Of a stretch of 40,370 bases of DNA, positions 1 to 8,562 are shown piece after piece. The notes below the pieces were generated by a model that was not told the DNA's origin, searched no databases, and worked only from the letters and a program-made list of their open reading frames with translations. Each line of letters opens with the position of its first letter. Within the stretch, counting starts at the first letter, position 1. The position numbers were made by a program, and so were the translations under genes. The stretch lies in NCBI GenBank assembly GCA_902536305.1, contig CACAWX010000007.1, positions 1-40,370 of the forward strand. The letters run 5' to 3'. The DNA comes from an uncultured Pelagibacteraceae bacterium. GTDB taxonomy: Bacteria > Pseudomonadota > Alphaproteobacteria > Pelagibacterales > Pelagibacteraceae.

Positions 1-14
1 GTAAAAAGAAATAA
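1..14 (+). CDS. rplF: 3' tail of ribosomal protein L6 (partial)
   Basis: Only the last codons are present. They read (G)KKK and then TAA, and the TAA shares its final A with the rplR start codon. L6 proteins often end in a short Lys-rich tail such as GKKK, and rplF precedes rplR in nearly all bacterial spc operons. The identity rests on position and those few residues, so it is an inference. Confidence 0.5.
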
Positions 15-367
15 TGAAAAAAATTAATAATAAAATAAAAAGAAAATTTAGAAATAGAAAAAAATTAAAAAGTGTAAATGTCAATAGATATAGAATATCT
101 GTAACCAAGTCTTTAAATAACCTATTCGCACAAATAATTGATGATAAACAAAAAAAAACACTAGTTTCAGCTTCATCAATTGAGAAAGAAATTAAATCAA
201 AAAAAGTTAAGAAAATAGAAAAATCTAATCTTATAGGAGAAGTATTAGCTAAAAGAGCTAAAGAAAAAAATATTAGTAAGGTTTATTTTGATAGGGGCGA
301 ATATAAATATCACGGTAGAATAAAAATGTTTGCAGAAACACTAAGAAAAAATGGATTGAAATTTTAA
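14..367 (+). CDS. rplR: 50S ribosomal protein L18
   Basis: L18 binds 5S rRNA and helps load it onto the large subunit central protuberance. The 117-residue protein has the normal family length. It has a basic N-terminus, an internal 'LFAQIIDD' segment followed by 'TLVSASS', and the diagnostic C-terminus with '[11 protein letters not shown]' and a final 'GLKF'. The ATG overlaps the preceding stop by one base (TAATG), and rpsE starts two bases after its own stop, so it is read as part of the spc operon. The 5' end is firm because of the TAATG junction and the full-length N-terminal domain. Confidence 0.97.
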   Translation: MKKINNKIKRKFRNRKKLKSVNVNRYRISVTKSLNNLFAQIIDDKQKKTLVSASSIEKEIKSKKVKKIEKSNLIGEVLAKRAKEKNISKVYFDRGEYKYHGRIKMFAETLRKNGLKF

Positions 368-368
368 T

Positions 369-887
369 ATGGCTGAAAATAGAAAAATTGAAAGTGATAT
401 AAAAGAAAAGCTAGTTGCAATTAATAGAATAACTAAAGTTGTAAAAGGTGGTAGAAGATTTGGCTTTGCGGCGTTAGTTGTAGTCGGAAATCAAAAAGGG
501 TCAGTTGGTATAGGTCAAGGTAAATCAAAACAAGTACCGGACGCAATTAAAAAAGCCACAGAAGTCGCTAAGCGAAATTTAATTAAAATTCCTTTAAAAG
601 AAGGGAGAACTCTTCATCACGATGTAAAGGGAAAAAATGGTTCAGGTAAAGTATTTTTAAGATCAGCGCCGGCGGGGACTGGTATAATTGCTGGTGGAGC
701 TATTCGTTCTGTTTGTGAAGTATTAGGTATACAGGATGTAGTTGCAAAATCTCTTGGTTCTGCAAATCCACATAATGTTTTAAAAGCATGTGTTAATGGT
801 TTAAAATCCCAAAATTCCCCAAAAATTTTATCAGCAATAAGAGGAAAAAAAATCTCAGATATTGTACTCAAAAGAGAGGATAAATAA
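369..887 (+). CDS. rpsE: 30S ribosomal protein S5
   Basis: S5 is a small-subunit protein at the mRNA entry side and contributes to decoding fidelity. The 172-residue product shows the double-stranded RNA-binding-like N-terminal domain ('[14 protein letters not shown]', then '[15 protein letters not shown]') and the C-terminal S5 domain ('[13 protein letters not shown]', '[11 protein letters not shown]'). It follows rplR by a single base. Its stop TAA shares a base with the rplO ATG. In most bacteria rpmD (L30) lies between rpsE and rplO, and here there is no space for it. Confidence 0.98.
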   Translation: MAENRKIESDIKEKLVAINRITKVVKGGRRFGFAALVVVGNQKGSVGIGQGKSKQVPDAIKKATEVAKRNLIKIPLKEGRTLHHDVKGKNGSGKVFLRSAPAGTGIIAGGAIRSVCEVLGIQDVVAKSLGSANPHNVLKACVNGLKSQNSPKILSAIRGKKISDIVLKREDK

Positions 888-1339
888 TGGAATTAAATAA
901 TCTTAAAAAAGTAAATAAAAAGAAAATTAGAGTTGGTAGAGGTATAGGTTCTGGTAAAGGTAAAACTTCCTCTAGAGGCCACAAAGGTCAGAAATCTAGA
1001 TCAGGTATAGCTATAAAAAGTTTTGAGGGTGGCCAAATGCCTTTGTATAGAAGATTGCCTAAAAGAGGATTTAAATCGTTAAATAAAAATATAACTGCAA
1101 TTTTAAATCTTTCTAAAATACAAAATATTTTGGATAAACCTAAAAACGATATAAAAAATACCTTAGATTTAAAAATCCTTAAAGAAAAGAAATTAATAAA
1201 TAAAAAATATAATAAATTAAAAATCTTAGGTACTGGTGAAATTAAAAAAAATTTAGAAATATCTGCCCATTTTGCCTCAAAACAAGCTTTATCAAAAATT
1301 GAAAAAGCAGGTGGCAAAATTAGCATAATTAAAAAATAA
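887..1339 (+). CDS. rplO: 50S ribosomal protein L15
   Basis: L15 is a late-assembly large-subunit protein. The 150-residue sequence has the family's Gly/Arg-rich N-terminus ('RVGRGIGSGKGKTSSRGHKGQ') and 'FEGGQMPLYRRLPKRGF'. The C-terminal domain ends in 'ALSKIEKAGGKI', the usual L15 ending. It begins on the last base of the rpsE stop (TAATG), so it is probably translationally coupled to S5. secY starts six bases downstream. Confidence 0.97.
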   Translation: MELNNLKKVNKKKIRVGRGIGSGKGKTSSRGHKGQKSRSGIAIKSFEGGQMPLYRRLPKRGFKSLNKNITAILNLSKIQNILDKPKNDIKNTLDLKILKEKKLINKKYNKLKILGTGEIKKNLEISAHFASKQALSKIEKAGGKISIIKK

Positions 1340-1345
1340 TAAATT

Positions 1346-2650
1346 ATGTCAAGCGAAACACTCAATACAGCCGGTGCTTTCAGTCAAGCTAAAGACTTGA
1401 AAAATAGAATATTATTTACAATCCTATTATTAATTGTCTATCGATTGGGTACTTACGTTCCTTTATCAGGAATTGATCCTTTGGCATTAAAAGAAATTAT
1501 GGCTTCAAGTCAAAAAGGGCTTTTGGGAATGTTTAATATGTTTTCGGGTGGAGCTGTCACAAGAATGGCAATTTTTGCTCTTGGAATAATGCCGTATATT
1601 TCGTCATCAATTATAGTTCAATTACTCACTGGAGTTTCTGATTATTTTAAAAACCTTAAAGAGCAAGGAGAAATTGGGAGAAAAAAAATAACTCAAATCA
1701 CAAGATATGGAACTGTATTAATTGCTTGTCTTCAAGGATACGGTGTTTCAGTGGGATTGGAAAATGCTGGAAATTTAGTGATTGAACCAGGAATGTCTTT
1801 TAGAATTATAACAACAATTTCACTTGTAGCTGGAACTACTTTCCTAATGTGGTTGGGGGAACAAATTACCTTAAGAGGCGTTGGTAATGGAATTTCTTTA
1901 ATTATTTTTTCTGGTATCGTAGCTGAAATTCCTAGAGCCTTAGCATCAACTTTTGAACTTGGGAGAACAGGAGCACTATCTGCAGTAATGATAGTTGGTA
2001 TATTTGTTTTAGTTATTTTAACAGTCTTATTTATCGTATTTTTTGAAAGGGCAATGAGAAAAATATTAATTAATTATCCTAAAAGACAAGTAGGTAATAA
2101 AATGTATGGGGGTGAGTCATCTCATTTACCATTAAAGATTAATACAGCAGGAGTAATACCAGCAATTTTTGCTTCTGCATTATTACTTTTACCTATTACA
2201 ATTTCTAATTTTGGTTTTGCAGAGTCAGATACATTTTTAAAAATTTCCTCAATGTTCACTCAAGGACAACCTCTTTATATGTTGTTGTATGCTTCAGGAA
2301 TAATTTTCTTTTCATTTTTTTATACATCAATTGTTTTTAATCCAAAGGAAACAGCCGAAAATCTTAGAAAGTATGGAGGATACATACCAGGTATAAGACC
2401 AGGAGAAAGGACTGCAGAATATATTGATACAATTTTGATGAGATTGACTACAGTTGGTGCCATGTATTTGACATTCGTTTGTTTAATGCCAGAATTCTTA
2501 ATTGCTAAATATCCTATACCTTTCTATTTAGGGGGTACGTCAATATTAATTGTAGTAGTAGTAGCAATGGATACAGTCACACAAGTTCAAACAAGATTAA
2601 TGAGCTCTCAATACGAGTCTTTAATTAAAAAAACTAAATTTGGTAAATAG
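1346..2650 (+). CDS. secY: Preprotein translocase channel subunit SecY
   Basis: SecY forms the membrane channel of the Sec translocon with SecE and SecG. The 434-residue protein has about ten hydrophobic segments, starting after a short cytoplasmic N-terminus. Family landmarks visible include 'YRLGTYVPLSGIDP' after TM1, 'MFSGGAVTRMAIFALGIMPYISSSIIVQLL' (given as separate landmarks MFSGG and GIMPYISSSI), 'PKRQVGNKMYGG' in the cytosolic loop, and 'FNPKETAENLRKYGGYIPGIRPG' (NPKETAENL and PGIRPG) near TM8-9. It lies in its canonical place between rplO and adk, and length and start are typical. Confidence 0.98.
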   Translation: MSSETLNTAGAFSQAKDLKNRILFTILLLIVYRLGTYVPLSGIDPLALKEIMASSQKGLLGMFNMFSGGAVTRMAIFALGIMPYISSSIIVQLLTGVSDYFKNLKEQGEIGRKKITQITRYGTVLIACLQGYGVSVGLENAGNLVIEPGMSFRIITTISLVAGTTFLMWLGEQITLRGVGNGISLIIFSGIVAEIPRALASTFELGRTGALSAVMIVGIFVLVILTVLFIVFFERAMRKILINYPKRQVGNKMYGGESSHLPLKINTAGVIPAIFASALLLLPITISNFGFAESDTFLKISSMFTQGQPLYMLLYASGIIFFSFFYTSIVFNPKETAENLRKYGGYIPGIRPGERTAEYIDTILMRLTTVGAMYLTFVCLMPEFLIAKYPIPFYLGGTSILIVVVVAMDTVTQVQTRLMSSQYESLIKKTKFGK

Positions 2651-2658
2651 CAAGATTA

Positions 2659-3231
2659 ATGAATATAGTAATCTTTGGCCCACCTGGAGCTGGTAAAGGC
2701 ACCCAATCAAATTATATTGCGAATAAGTTTCAATTACACAAGCTTTCAACTGGAGATTTGTTAAGAAAAGAAATTAAAGATCAAACAAAATTAGGTAATG
2801 AAATTTCATCAATAATTAATTCAGGAAATTTAGTTTCTGACCAGATTGTGAGTGACTTAATTGAAAAATATATATCTAATCCAATTTATAAAAGCAGATT
2901 AATATTTGATGGGTACCCAAGAAACTTGAGTCAGGCTAAAAATTTAAATAGTCTTTTAACAAAGTGTGATCAAAAAATAGATATTGTTCTAAAACTTTCT
3001 GTAAGTTTAAAAACAATTAAAAAAAGAATATCAGAAAGAAAGAACTTAGAAAAAAGAGCTGATGATAATGAGGTCATAGCTGTAAAGAGATATCAGATGT
3101 ATGAAAAAAATATTAATCCAATTGTCGATTTTTATAAAGAAACAAATTTGTTAAAAGTAGTCAATGGTGAGACATCTATATCTAAAATTAGTGATGAAAT
3201 TAGCCGCTTAATTGAGGGTATCAAGGGTTGA
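2659..3231 (+). CDS. adk: Adenylate kinase, short-LID type
   Basis: This cytosolic enzyme interconverts ATP + AMP and 2 ADP. The P-loop GPPGAGKGT occupies residues 7-15. 'LSTGDLLR' and 'FDGYPRNLSQA' (AMP-binding region) follow, and 'RADDNE' supplies the C-terminal arginine motif. At 190 residues it lacks the roughly 27-residue zinc or lidded insertion of the long form; the chain passes from 'ISERKNLEKRADD' straight to the core. adk between secY and rpsM is typical of Alphaproteobacteria. The TGA stop lies inside the -35 hexamer of the downstream promoter. Confidence 0.96.
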   Translation: MNIVIFGPPGAGKGTQSNYIANKFQLHKLSTGDLLRKEIKDQTKLGNEISSIINSGNLVSDQIVSDLIEKYISNPIYKSRLIFDGYPRNLSQAKNLNSLLTKCDQKIDIVLKLSVSLKTIKKRISERKNLEKRADDNEVIAVKRYQMYEKNINPIVDFYKETNLLKVVNGETSISKISDEISRLIEGIKG

Positions 3232-3255
3232 CTTTGAGAGATTAGACAATATAAA
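3228..3255 (+). promoter_or_regulatory. Sigma-70-type promoter before rpsM
   Basis: TTGACT (3228-3233), a 16-base spacer and TATAAA (3250-3255) match the sigma-70 consensus well. The rpsM ATG at 3282 leaves a leader of about 20 bases. The adk-rpsM gap of 50 bp is by far the largest in this operon, consistent with a secondary promoter giving extra S13-S11-alpha-L17 transcript. The same hexamers occur upstream of umuDC in this window. No experiment supports it, and AT-rich DNA gives chance -10 matches. Confidence 0.6.
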
Positions 3256-3281
3256 TACGCTTAAAACAAAATCATTAATAT

Positions 3282-3665
3282 ATGGCTCGTATAGCAGGGA
3301 TCAATATTCCACAAAATAAAGTTGTTAGTATAGCTTTAACTTACATACATGGAATTGGCTTACACTCATCGAAAAAAATATGCGAAAAATTGCAAATTCC
3401 ATCATCTAAGAGAGTAAATGAATTGTCAGAGGATCAGGTTTTAAAAATAAGAGAATTTATTGATGCTAATCATAAAGTGGAAGGTGATTTAAGAAGAGAA
3501 ATTTCAGTGAATATCAAAAGGCTAGTTGATCTAGCTTGCTATAGAGGATCAAGGCATAAAAAAAAATTGCCAGTAAGAGGTCAAAGAACACAATGTAATG
3601 CTAGAACCAGAAAAGGTAAAGCTATTGCAATAGCTGGTAAGAAATTAACCCCTTTAAAAAAATAA
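3282..3665 (+). CDS. rpsM: 30S ribosomal protein S13
   Basis: S13 sits in the small-subunit head and contacts 5S/L5 bridges and tRNA. The 127-residue protein begins '[10 protein letters not shown]', as in nearly all S13s, carries the helix-turn-helix-like '[19 protein letters not shown]', and ends with the basic tail '[18 protein letters not shown]' plus 'IAGKK'. It is the first gene after the putative internal promoter. rpsK starts seven bases downstream. Confidence 0.98.
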   Translation: MARIAGINIPQNKVVSIALTYIHGIGLHSSKKICEKLQIPSSKRVNELSEDQVLKIREFIDANHKVEGDLRREISVNIKRLVDLACYRGSRHKKKLPVRGQRTQCNARTRKGKAIAIAGKKLTPLKK

Positions 3666-3672
3666 AATTTAA

Positions 3673-4116
3673 ATGAGTAAAAAAAGTGAAAAAGTTGAAA
3701 ATAAAGAGGTAAAAAAAGTAGAAACTAAAAAATTAAGTTCTTTTAAAAAAAAGAAAAAAGTTAAAAAAAATATTACTTCAGGAATAGCATATGTTTATTC
3801 TACTTTTAATAACACAATAATATCAATAGCAGATGAAAGTGGTAATGTTGTATCTTGGTCCTCAGCTGGTGCAAAAGGTTTTAAAGGTTCTAGAAAATCA
3901 ACACCATATGCAGCACAGGTAGCAGCTGATGATGCTGGAGCAAAAGCTTTTGAACAAGGTTTAAGAACTTTAACTGTTCAAGTCAAAGGTCCGGGTTCAG
4001 GAAGAGAAACCGCTTTACGTTCATTACAATCTAAAGGATTTAAAATTTTATCAATCAAAGATACAACGCCCATGCCACATAACGGAGCCAGGCCACCTAA
4101 AAGAAGGAGAGTATAA
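3673..4116 (+). CDS. rpsK: 30S ribosomal protein S11 with Lys-rich N-terminal extension
   Basis: S11 lies on the small-subunit platform near the E-site mRNA. The core is clear: '[19 protein letters not shown]', '[18 protein letters not shown]', '[15 protein letters not shown]' and the C-terminal '[13 protein letters not shown]'. It is 147 residues against about 129 in E. coli. The extra length is an N-terminal extension of about 19 residues made of Lys, Glu, Val and Ser before the conserved core. The next in-frame Met is far inside the core, so the extension appears real. Its stop overlaps the rpoA start by one base. Confidence 0.97.
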   Translation: MSKKSEKVENKEVKKVETKKLSSFKKKKKVKKNITSGIAYVYSTFNNTIISIADESGNVVSWSSAGAKGFKGSRKSTPYAAQVAADDAGAKAFEQGLRTLTVQVKGPGSGRETALRSLQSKGFKILSIKDTTPMPHNGARPPKRRRV

Positions 4117-5150
4117 TGGAAACTACATCGAGTGTTATAGACAAAAATTGGAAAGCACTCATTAAACCAAATAAATTAGATATAACTAGTAGCGAAGACA
4201 AAACTATTGCCAAAGTAATTGCAGAGCCTTTAGAAAAAGGTTTTGGACAAACTATTGGAAATTCTTTGAGGAGAATTTTATTATCATCTATTCAAGGTGC
4301 AGCTGTGACGGCTATCCAAATTGATGGAGTACTTCATGAATTTTCATCTATAAAAGGTGTTAGAGAAGATGTTACTGATATTGTTCTGAATGTAAAAAAT
4401 TTAGCAATAAAATCATCTTCTTCAAGTCCAAAAAAAATCATATTAGACATAAAAGGTCCTAAAGAAGTTAAAGCTAAAGATATAACACTTGTACCCGAAA
4501 TAGAAATATTGAATCCGGAACAAACTATATGTAACTTGGATGAAAAAACAAACTTCCACATGGAACTTATGGTAAGCAATGGTAAAGGTTACGTGGCGGC
4601 ACCAAAAAACAAAGATGAAGATACTCCATTAGGTTTAATTTCAATAGACTCTTTATTTAGTCCAGTGAAAAAAGTCTCTTTTTCCATAGAAAATACAAGA
4701 GCGGGTAGCGCTTTAGATTATGATAAATTATTAATGACAGTTGAAACAAATGGAACAGTTGATGCTGAAGATGCGATAGCTTATTCTGCAAGAATTTTCC
4801 AAGATCAATTATCGATGTTTGTTAATTTTGATGATCCTCAAGAAGTTGTTAAAGAAATTAAATCTTCAGAACCAGAATTTAATAGAAATTTGTTAAAAAG
4901 AGTTGAAGAACTTGAATTATCAGTAAGATCAATGAATTGCCTAAAAAACGATAATATTATTTATATAGGAGACCTTGTTCAGAAAACAGAACCAGAAATG
5001 CTTAGAACTCCTAATTTCGGTAGAAAATCACTCAATGAAATAAAAGAAGTTTTAAACACTATGTCTTTATATCTTGGAATGGAAATTCCTAATTGGCCAC
5101 CAGACAACATTGCAGAACTTTCAAAAAAATTAGAGGAAAATAATTACTAA
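4116..5150 (+). CDS. rpoA: RNA polymerase alpha subunit
   Basis: The alpha dimer nucleates polymerase assembly, and its C-terminal domain contacts UP elements and activators. The N-terminal domain (about residues 20-235) shows '[18 protein letters not shown]' and '[13 protein letters not shown]'. The C-terminal domain (about 260-335) has '[12 protein letters not shown]' and '[12 protein letters not shown]'. Arg271 matches the DNA-contacting Arg265 of E. coli. The 344-residue length is normal. It overlaps rpsK and rplQ by one base each (TAATG). Confidence 0.98.
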   Translation: METTSSVIDKNWKALIKPNKLDITSSEDKTIAKVIAEPLEKGFGQTIGNSLRRILLSSIQGAAVTAIQIDGVLHEFSSIKGVREDVTDIVLNVKNLAIKSSSSSPKKIILDIKGPKEVKAKDITLVPEIEILNPEQTICNLDEKTNFHMELMVSNGKGYVAAPKNKDEDTPLGLISIDSLFSPVKKVSFSIENTRAGSALDYDKLLMTVETNGTVDAEDAIAYSARIFQDQLSMFVNFDDPQEVVKEIKSSEPEFNRNLLKRVEELELSVRSMNCLKNDNIIYIGDLVQKTEPEMLRTPNFGRKSLNEIKEVLNTMSLYLGMEIPNWPPDNIAELSKKLEENNY

Positions 5151-5599
5151 TGAGACATGGCATAGGTTATAGAAAATTAAATAAAACAGGCGAGCATCGT
5201 AAGGCTTTATTTAAAAACATGTTAAACTCTCTTATAAAATATGAGCAAATCATTACAACCCTACCTAAAGCAAAAGAACTTAAACCTCTAATTGATAGAG
5301 TTATTACTATTGGTAAAAAAAATTTATTGAGTAACAAAAAAAGATTATTCTCAAAACTACAGGATAAAAAATCTGTCATAAAAGTATTTGATGAATTATC
5401 AAAAAGATATAGTTCAAGAAAAGGTGGTTATTCAAGAGTTTTGAAAGCAGGATTTAGAACTGGAGATGATGCACCAATGGCAGTTATAGAACTAGTAGAC
5501 AGAAATCCTGAGGCAAAAAAAGTTGATAAGCCTAAAAAGGTAGAGTCGAAAGATAAACCAAAAGAAATTCAGCCTGAGACTAAAGTAGCAAGCAAATAA
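5150..5599 (+). CDS. rplQ: 50S ribosomal protein L17
   Basis: L17 lies near the exit tunnel of the large subunit. The protein starts '[24 protein letters not shown]', a near-invariant L17 beginning (here [11 protein letters not shown] then [10 protein letters not shown]). It continues with '[20 protein letters not shown]' and '[22 protein letters not shown]'. At 149 residues it exceeds the roughly 120-130 core because of a Lys/Pro/Glu-rich C-terminal tail of about 30 residues, a common kind of disordered tail in alphaproteobacterial L17. It is the last ribosomal gene of the block. Confidence 0.97.
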   Translation: MRHGIGYRKLNKTGEHRKALFKNMLNSLIKYEQIITTLPKAKELKPLIDRVITIGKKNLLSNKKRLFSKLQDKKSVIKVFDELSKRYSSRKGGYSRVLKAGFRTGDDAPMAVIELVDRNPEAKKVDKPKKVESKDKPKEIQPETKVASK

Positions 5600-5612
5600 T
5601 CTTAGAGTTTTA

Positions 5613-6512
5613 ATGCCCAAATCTTATACTGTTGTGGATGATTATCATGATTCACGATTAGACAGATGGTTTACAAAAAATGTTATCAACTTACCACATT
5701 CATTAATAGAAAAAATTATCAGACAAAATAAAATAAAAGTTAATAAAAAAAGAACCAAATCATCCTACAGAGTACAGTCAGGAGATTTAATCGAAGTTTA
5801 TGATTTCTTAAAATTTAAACCAATAAATAAAGAAAAAAAATTAAAATATAAACCTAAAAAAAGTGAGTTAGTCAAATACGATGATTACGTTATAGAGGAC
5901 AATGAAAATTTTATAATAATCAATAAACCCTCAGGTATAGCAGTTCAAGCCGGTACAAAATCTTTTAAAAATGTAATTGATACGATAAAGAATTCTAAAT
6001 ATTTTATAAACTCAAACCCCTATACAGTTCACAGAATAGATAAAGAAACATCTGGAATATTAATAATAGCTAAAAATAGAAAATTTGCTCAATTATTTAC
6101 TTCTCTTTTTAGAATAAGAAAAATTCATAAGACATATTTAGCTTTAGTTTACGGTAAAGTAAATAATTCTGTCAAAACGATGAAAGATGAATTAGTTTAT
6201 TATGAAAAAAATAAAAAAATCACTCAAAAAGCTATTTCTAATTTAAAAATAATCAAATCAAATGATGGTTATTCTTTTTTAGAATTAAAACCTATTACTG
6301 GTAGAAAACATCAATTGAGAAAACAACTTTTTAAAATTGGAAATCCTATTATTGGAGATGATAAATACTTTTTAAAAGACAGAAAGATAATTAAGACAAA
6401 GAGCCTTATGTTACATGCCTATAAAATAAAATTTATGATTAATAATGTGCAATATAACTTTAAAGCAAAATATAACGAGTCCTTTGAAAATTTTTTAAAT
6501 AAGAATTTTTAA
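5613..6512 (+). CDS. RluA/RluC-family 23S rRNA pseudouridine synthase
   Basis: The enzyme isomerises uridine to pseudouridine in RNA. Residues about 13-70 form an S4 RNA-binding domain ('SRLDRWF', 'KIKVNKKRTKSSYRVQSGDLI'). The catalytic domain has 'INKPSGIAVQAG' and the active-site motif 'HRIDKETSG' with catalytic Asp143, followed by 'LKPITGRKHQLRKQL'. With 299 residues and an S4 domain it best fits RluC (23S positions 955/2504/2580 in E. coli), but RluD-like specificity cannot be excluded. It starts 13 bases after rplQ, probably on the same transcript. Its 3' end overlaps convergent lipB by four bases. Confidence 0.88.
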   Translation: MPKSYTVVDDYHDSRLDRWFTKNVINLPHSLIEKIIRQNKIKVNKKRTKSSYRVQSGDLIEVYDFLKFKPINKEKKLKYKPKKSELVKYDDYVIEDNENFIIINKPSGIAVQAGTKSFKNVIDTIKNSKYFINSNPYTVHRIDKETSGILIIAKNRKFAQLFTSLFRIRKIHKTYLALVYGKVNNSVKTMKDELVYYEKNKKITQKAISNLKIIKSNDGYSFLELKPITGRKHQLRKQLFKIGNPIIGDDKYFLKDRKIIKTKSLMLHAYKIKFMINNVQYNFKAKYNESFENFLNKNF

Positions 6513-7120
6513 ATATCATTAATATTTTTTACAAAAATATTTGCTAATTTCTTTTCATATTTAATTGGTTTTAATTTTTTTTCATTATTTATTGATGTCA
6601 CTTTTTTGTTGTCTAAACCACATGGAATTATTTTTAAATATTCTCTTAAATTATTAGATATATTTATGGAACAACCATGAAATGCTATCCATCTTGAAAC
6701 TCTTAGGCCAATTGCAGCAATTTTTCTTTTTTTAACCCATATACCGATATTTCTTTTATCTTTTTTTGCATTGATTTTATAAATTTTTAAAAATTCAATG
6801 ATACTATTTTCAATTGCATTAATTAATTTTCTTATATCTTTTTTTCTTTTATTTAAATTAATAACAAAATAAACAATTTTTTGATTAGGATTATGTAGAG
6901 TAATTTTACCCCCTCTATTTGTTTTTATAATTTTGATCTTCTTATCAATGATATCTTTATTGCTATAACTAACACCTGCTGTGAAAGTTGTTGGATGTTC
7001 TAAAATCCATATTAACTCTTTATTTTGTCCTAATTTTACTTCATCAACCCTTTTATTTAGATAAAGCATTGCTTTTTTATACGATAACCGTTTTTTACTT
7101 ATTTTAATTTCAATATTCAT
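6509..7120 (-). CDS. lipB: Octanoyltransferase LipB
   Basis: LipB transfers octanoyl groups from acyl carrier protein to lipoyl domains, the first step of lipoate synthesis. The 203-residue sequence has 'ILEHPTTFTAG', 'NRGGKITLHNPNQ', 'KIAAIGLRVSRW' and 'IIPCGLDNKKVTSI'. The catalytic pair is kept: Lys133 (KIAAIG) and Cys167 (IPCG). The loop usually written RGG-x-x-T-x-HGPGQ here reads HNPNQ (76-80), an unusual change of both glycines to Asn. The gene diverges from mgtE across a 62-bp gap and runs tail-to-tail with the pseudouridine synthase. Confidence 0.88.
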   Translation of the reverse strand: MNIEIKISKKRLSYKKAMLYLNKRVDEVKLGQNKELIWILEHPTTFTAGVSYSNKDIIDKKIKIIKTNRGGKITLHNPNQKIVYFVINLNKRKKDIRKLINAIENSIIEFLKIYKINAKKDKRNIGIWVKKRKIAAIGLRVSRWIAFHGCSINISNNLREYLKIIPCGLDNKKVTSINNEKKLKPIKYEKKLANIFVKNINDI

Positions 7121-7154
7121 TTAAATTGAATTTTACCATTTTATATACTAATAG
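7121..7154 (+). promoter_or_regulatory. Putative mgtE promoter in the lipB-mgtE divergent gap
   Basis: The 62-bp space between divergent lipB and mgtE must hold both promoters. For mgtE, TTGAAT (7126-7131), 17 bases and TAATAG (7149-7154) can be read. Alternatively TATACT (7144-7149), a better -10, has a weak TTAAAT 17 bases upstream. Either gives a leader of about 25 bases before the ATG at 7183. I cannot choose between them from sequence. Confidence 0.4.
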
Positions 7155-7182
7155 TCTCAAAAAAAAACTTCGAGAGGTATTT

Positions 7183-8562
7183 ATGGTATTGTTAAAATCA
7201 ACAGGTAGTAAAAAAGTTAATTTAGATTTTAACAAAGAATTTATTAATACTTTTAGTGATAATATTAAAAAAAAAAATATAGATTTTATAAATCAGACGC
7301 TAAAAGATTTACATGAAGCCGATATTGCAAATTTAATTGAAAATTTAAGTCCTGATACTAGAACAAAATTAATTGAAATTGAGTCCTTTAATATTGAACC
7401 TGAAATATTTATTGAATTAAATGAGTCGGTTCAAAGTGAAGTTTTACAATTGTTATCAATAGACTCATTAATCAAAATAACTAAAAGATTAGAATCAGAT
7501 GATGCTATCAAAATTCTTGAAAATTTAACTATAAATACCAAAGAACAAGTTTTAGAAAAATTACCACCTAAAGATAAATTTTTACTTCAAGAGGGTTTAA
7601 GTTATCCAGTAGATTCTGCGGCAAGAATTATGCAAAGAGAATTTACTGCAGTCCCAAGTAATTGGACGGTTGGACAAACTATTGATTATTTGAGAGAGGA
7701 TAAAGATTTACCAGAAGAATTTTTAGAAATTTTTATTGTAGACAATGATTTTAAGCCAATTGGAACTGTTCCTTCATCTAGAGTTCTAAGAACATCAAGA
7801 GACTCAAAAATGAATTCTATAATGAGTGAAATGCCAGTTTTAATATCTGTAAATATGGATAAAGAAGAAGTGGGACATGCTTTTGAAAATTACAATTTAA
7901 TTTCTGCAGGAGTAGTAAATAAAGAAAATAAACTTGTTGGAATGATTACAGCTGATGACGTTGTTACAGTTGTTCAAGAAGAAGCTGAAGAAGATACTTT
8001 AAGATTAGCTGGAGTTGGAGACGAGGAAATAACAGATAGTGTTATGTTAAAAACAAAGCGAAGATTTAATTGGCTTTTATTAAATTTATTTACGGCCCTT
8101 TTAGCGACCTGGGTTATTAGTTTTTTTGGTGCATCAATTGAACAAATGGTAGCCTTAGCTTTCCTTATGCCAATTGTAGCATCAATGGGAGGTAATGCGG
8201 GCATGCAAACTTTAGCAGTAACAATAAGAGCTATAGCTACAAAAGAACTTTCAAAAAGTAACTTTAATCGAGTTGTAGGAAAAGAATTTCTTATAGGAAT
8301 TTTAAATGGGATAATATTTGCAATTATAACAGCGGTAATTGTTCAATTTTGGTTTAAGGATATTAATCTTTCAATATTAATTGGAATATCAATGATTTTA
8401 AATATGATAGTTGCTGGGCTTTTTGGGATTTTGGTACCAGTCTCACTTAAAAAATTGAATATCGACCCAGCTTTAGCTTCAAGTGTTTTTGTTACAACAA
8501 TAACAGATGTAATAGGATTCTTATCTTTTTTAGGATTAGGATCTATTTATTTTTTAAATTAA
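7183..8562 (+). CDS. mgtE: Magnesium transporter MgtE
   Basis: MgtE is a homodimeric Mg2+ channel/transporter of the inner membrane, gated by Mg2+ binding to its cytosolic domains. The order is a helical N domain (about 1-135, Asp/Glu/Leu-rich repeats), a CBS pair (about 140-260, 'RIMQREFTAVPSNWTVGQTIDYLRE' region and 'KLVGMITADDVVTVVQEEAEED', here ITADD and EEAEED), then five membrane helices with 'PIVASMGGNAGMQTLAVTIRA' (SMGGNAGMQ is a family signature). I start at ATG 7183, preceded by GAGAGG at 7172-7177; an upstream in-frame TTG at 7126 would add 19 residues without support. The 459-residue length is normal. Confidence 0.95.
   Translation: MVLLKSTGSKKVNLDFNKEFINTFSDNIKKKNIDFINQTLKDLHEADIANLIENLSPDTRTKLIEIESFNIEPEIFIELNESVQSEVLQLLSIDSLIKITKRLESDDAIKILENLTINTKEQVLEKLPPKDKFLLQEGLSYPVDSAARIMQREFTAVPSNWTVGQTIDYLREDKDLPEEFLEIFIVDNDFKPIGTVPSSRVLRTSRDSKMNSIMSEMPVLISVNMDKEEVGHAFENYNLISAGVVNKENKLVGMITADDVVTVVQEEAEEDTLRLAGVGDEEITDSVMLKTKRRFNWLLLNLFTALLATWVISFFGASIEQMVALAFLMPIVASMGGNAGMQTLAVTIRAIATKELSKSNFNRVVGKEFLIGILNGIIFAIITAVIVQFWFKDINLSILIGISMILNMIVAGLFGILVPVSLKKLNIDPALASSVFVTTITDVIGFLSFLGLGSIYFLN

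Noticed and set aside
617-871. Long open frames antisense to ribosomal and metabolic genes
   Set aside because: They lie wholly inside well-supported genes on the other strand, lack recognisable families, and have compositions expected from reverse reading of AT-rich genes.
7126-7182. Upstream TTG start extending mgtE by 19 residues
   Set aside because: The ATG at 7183 has a good GAGAGG site six bases upstream, and the extension would cover the likely promoter and does not resemble MgtE.
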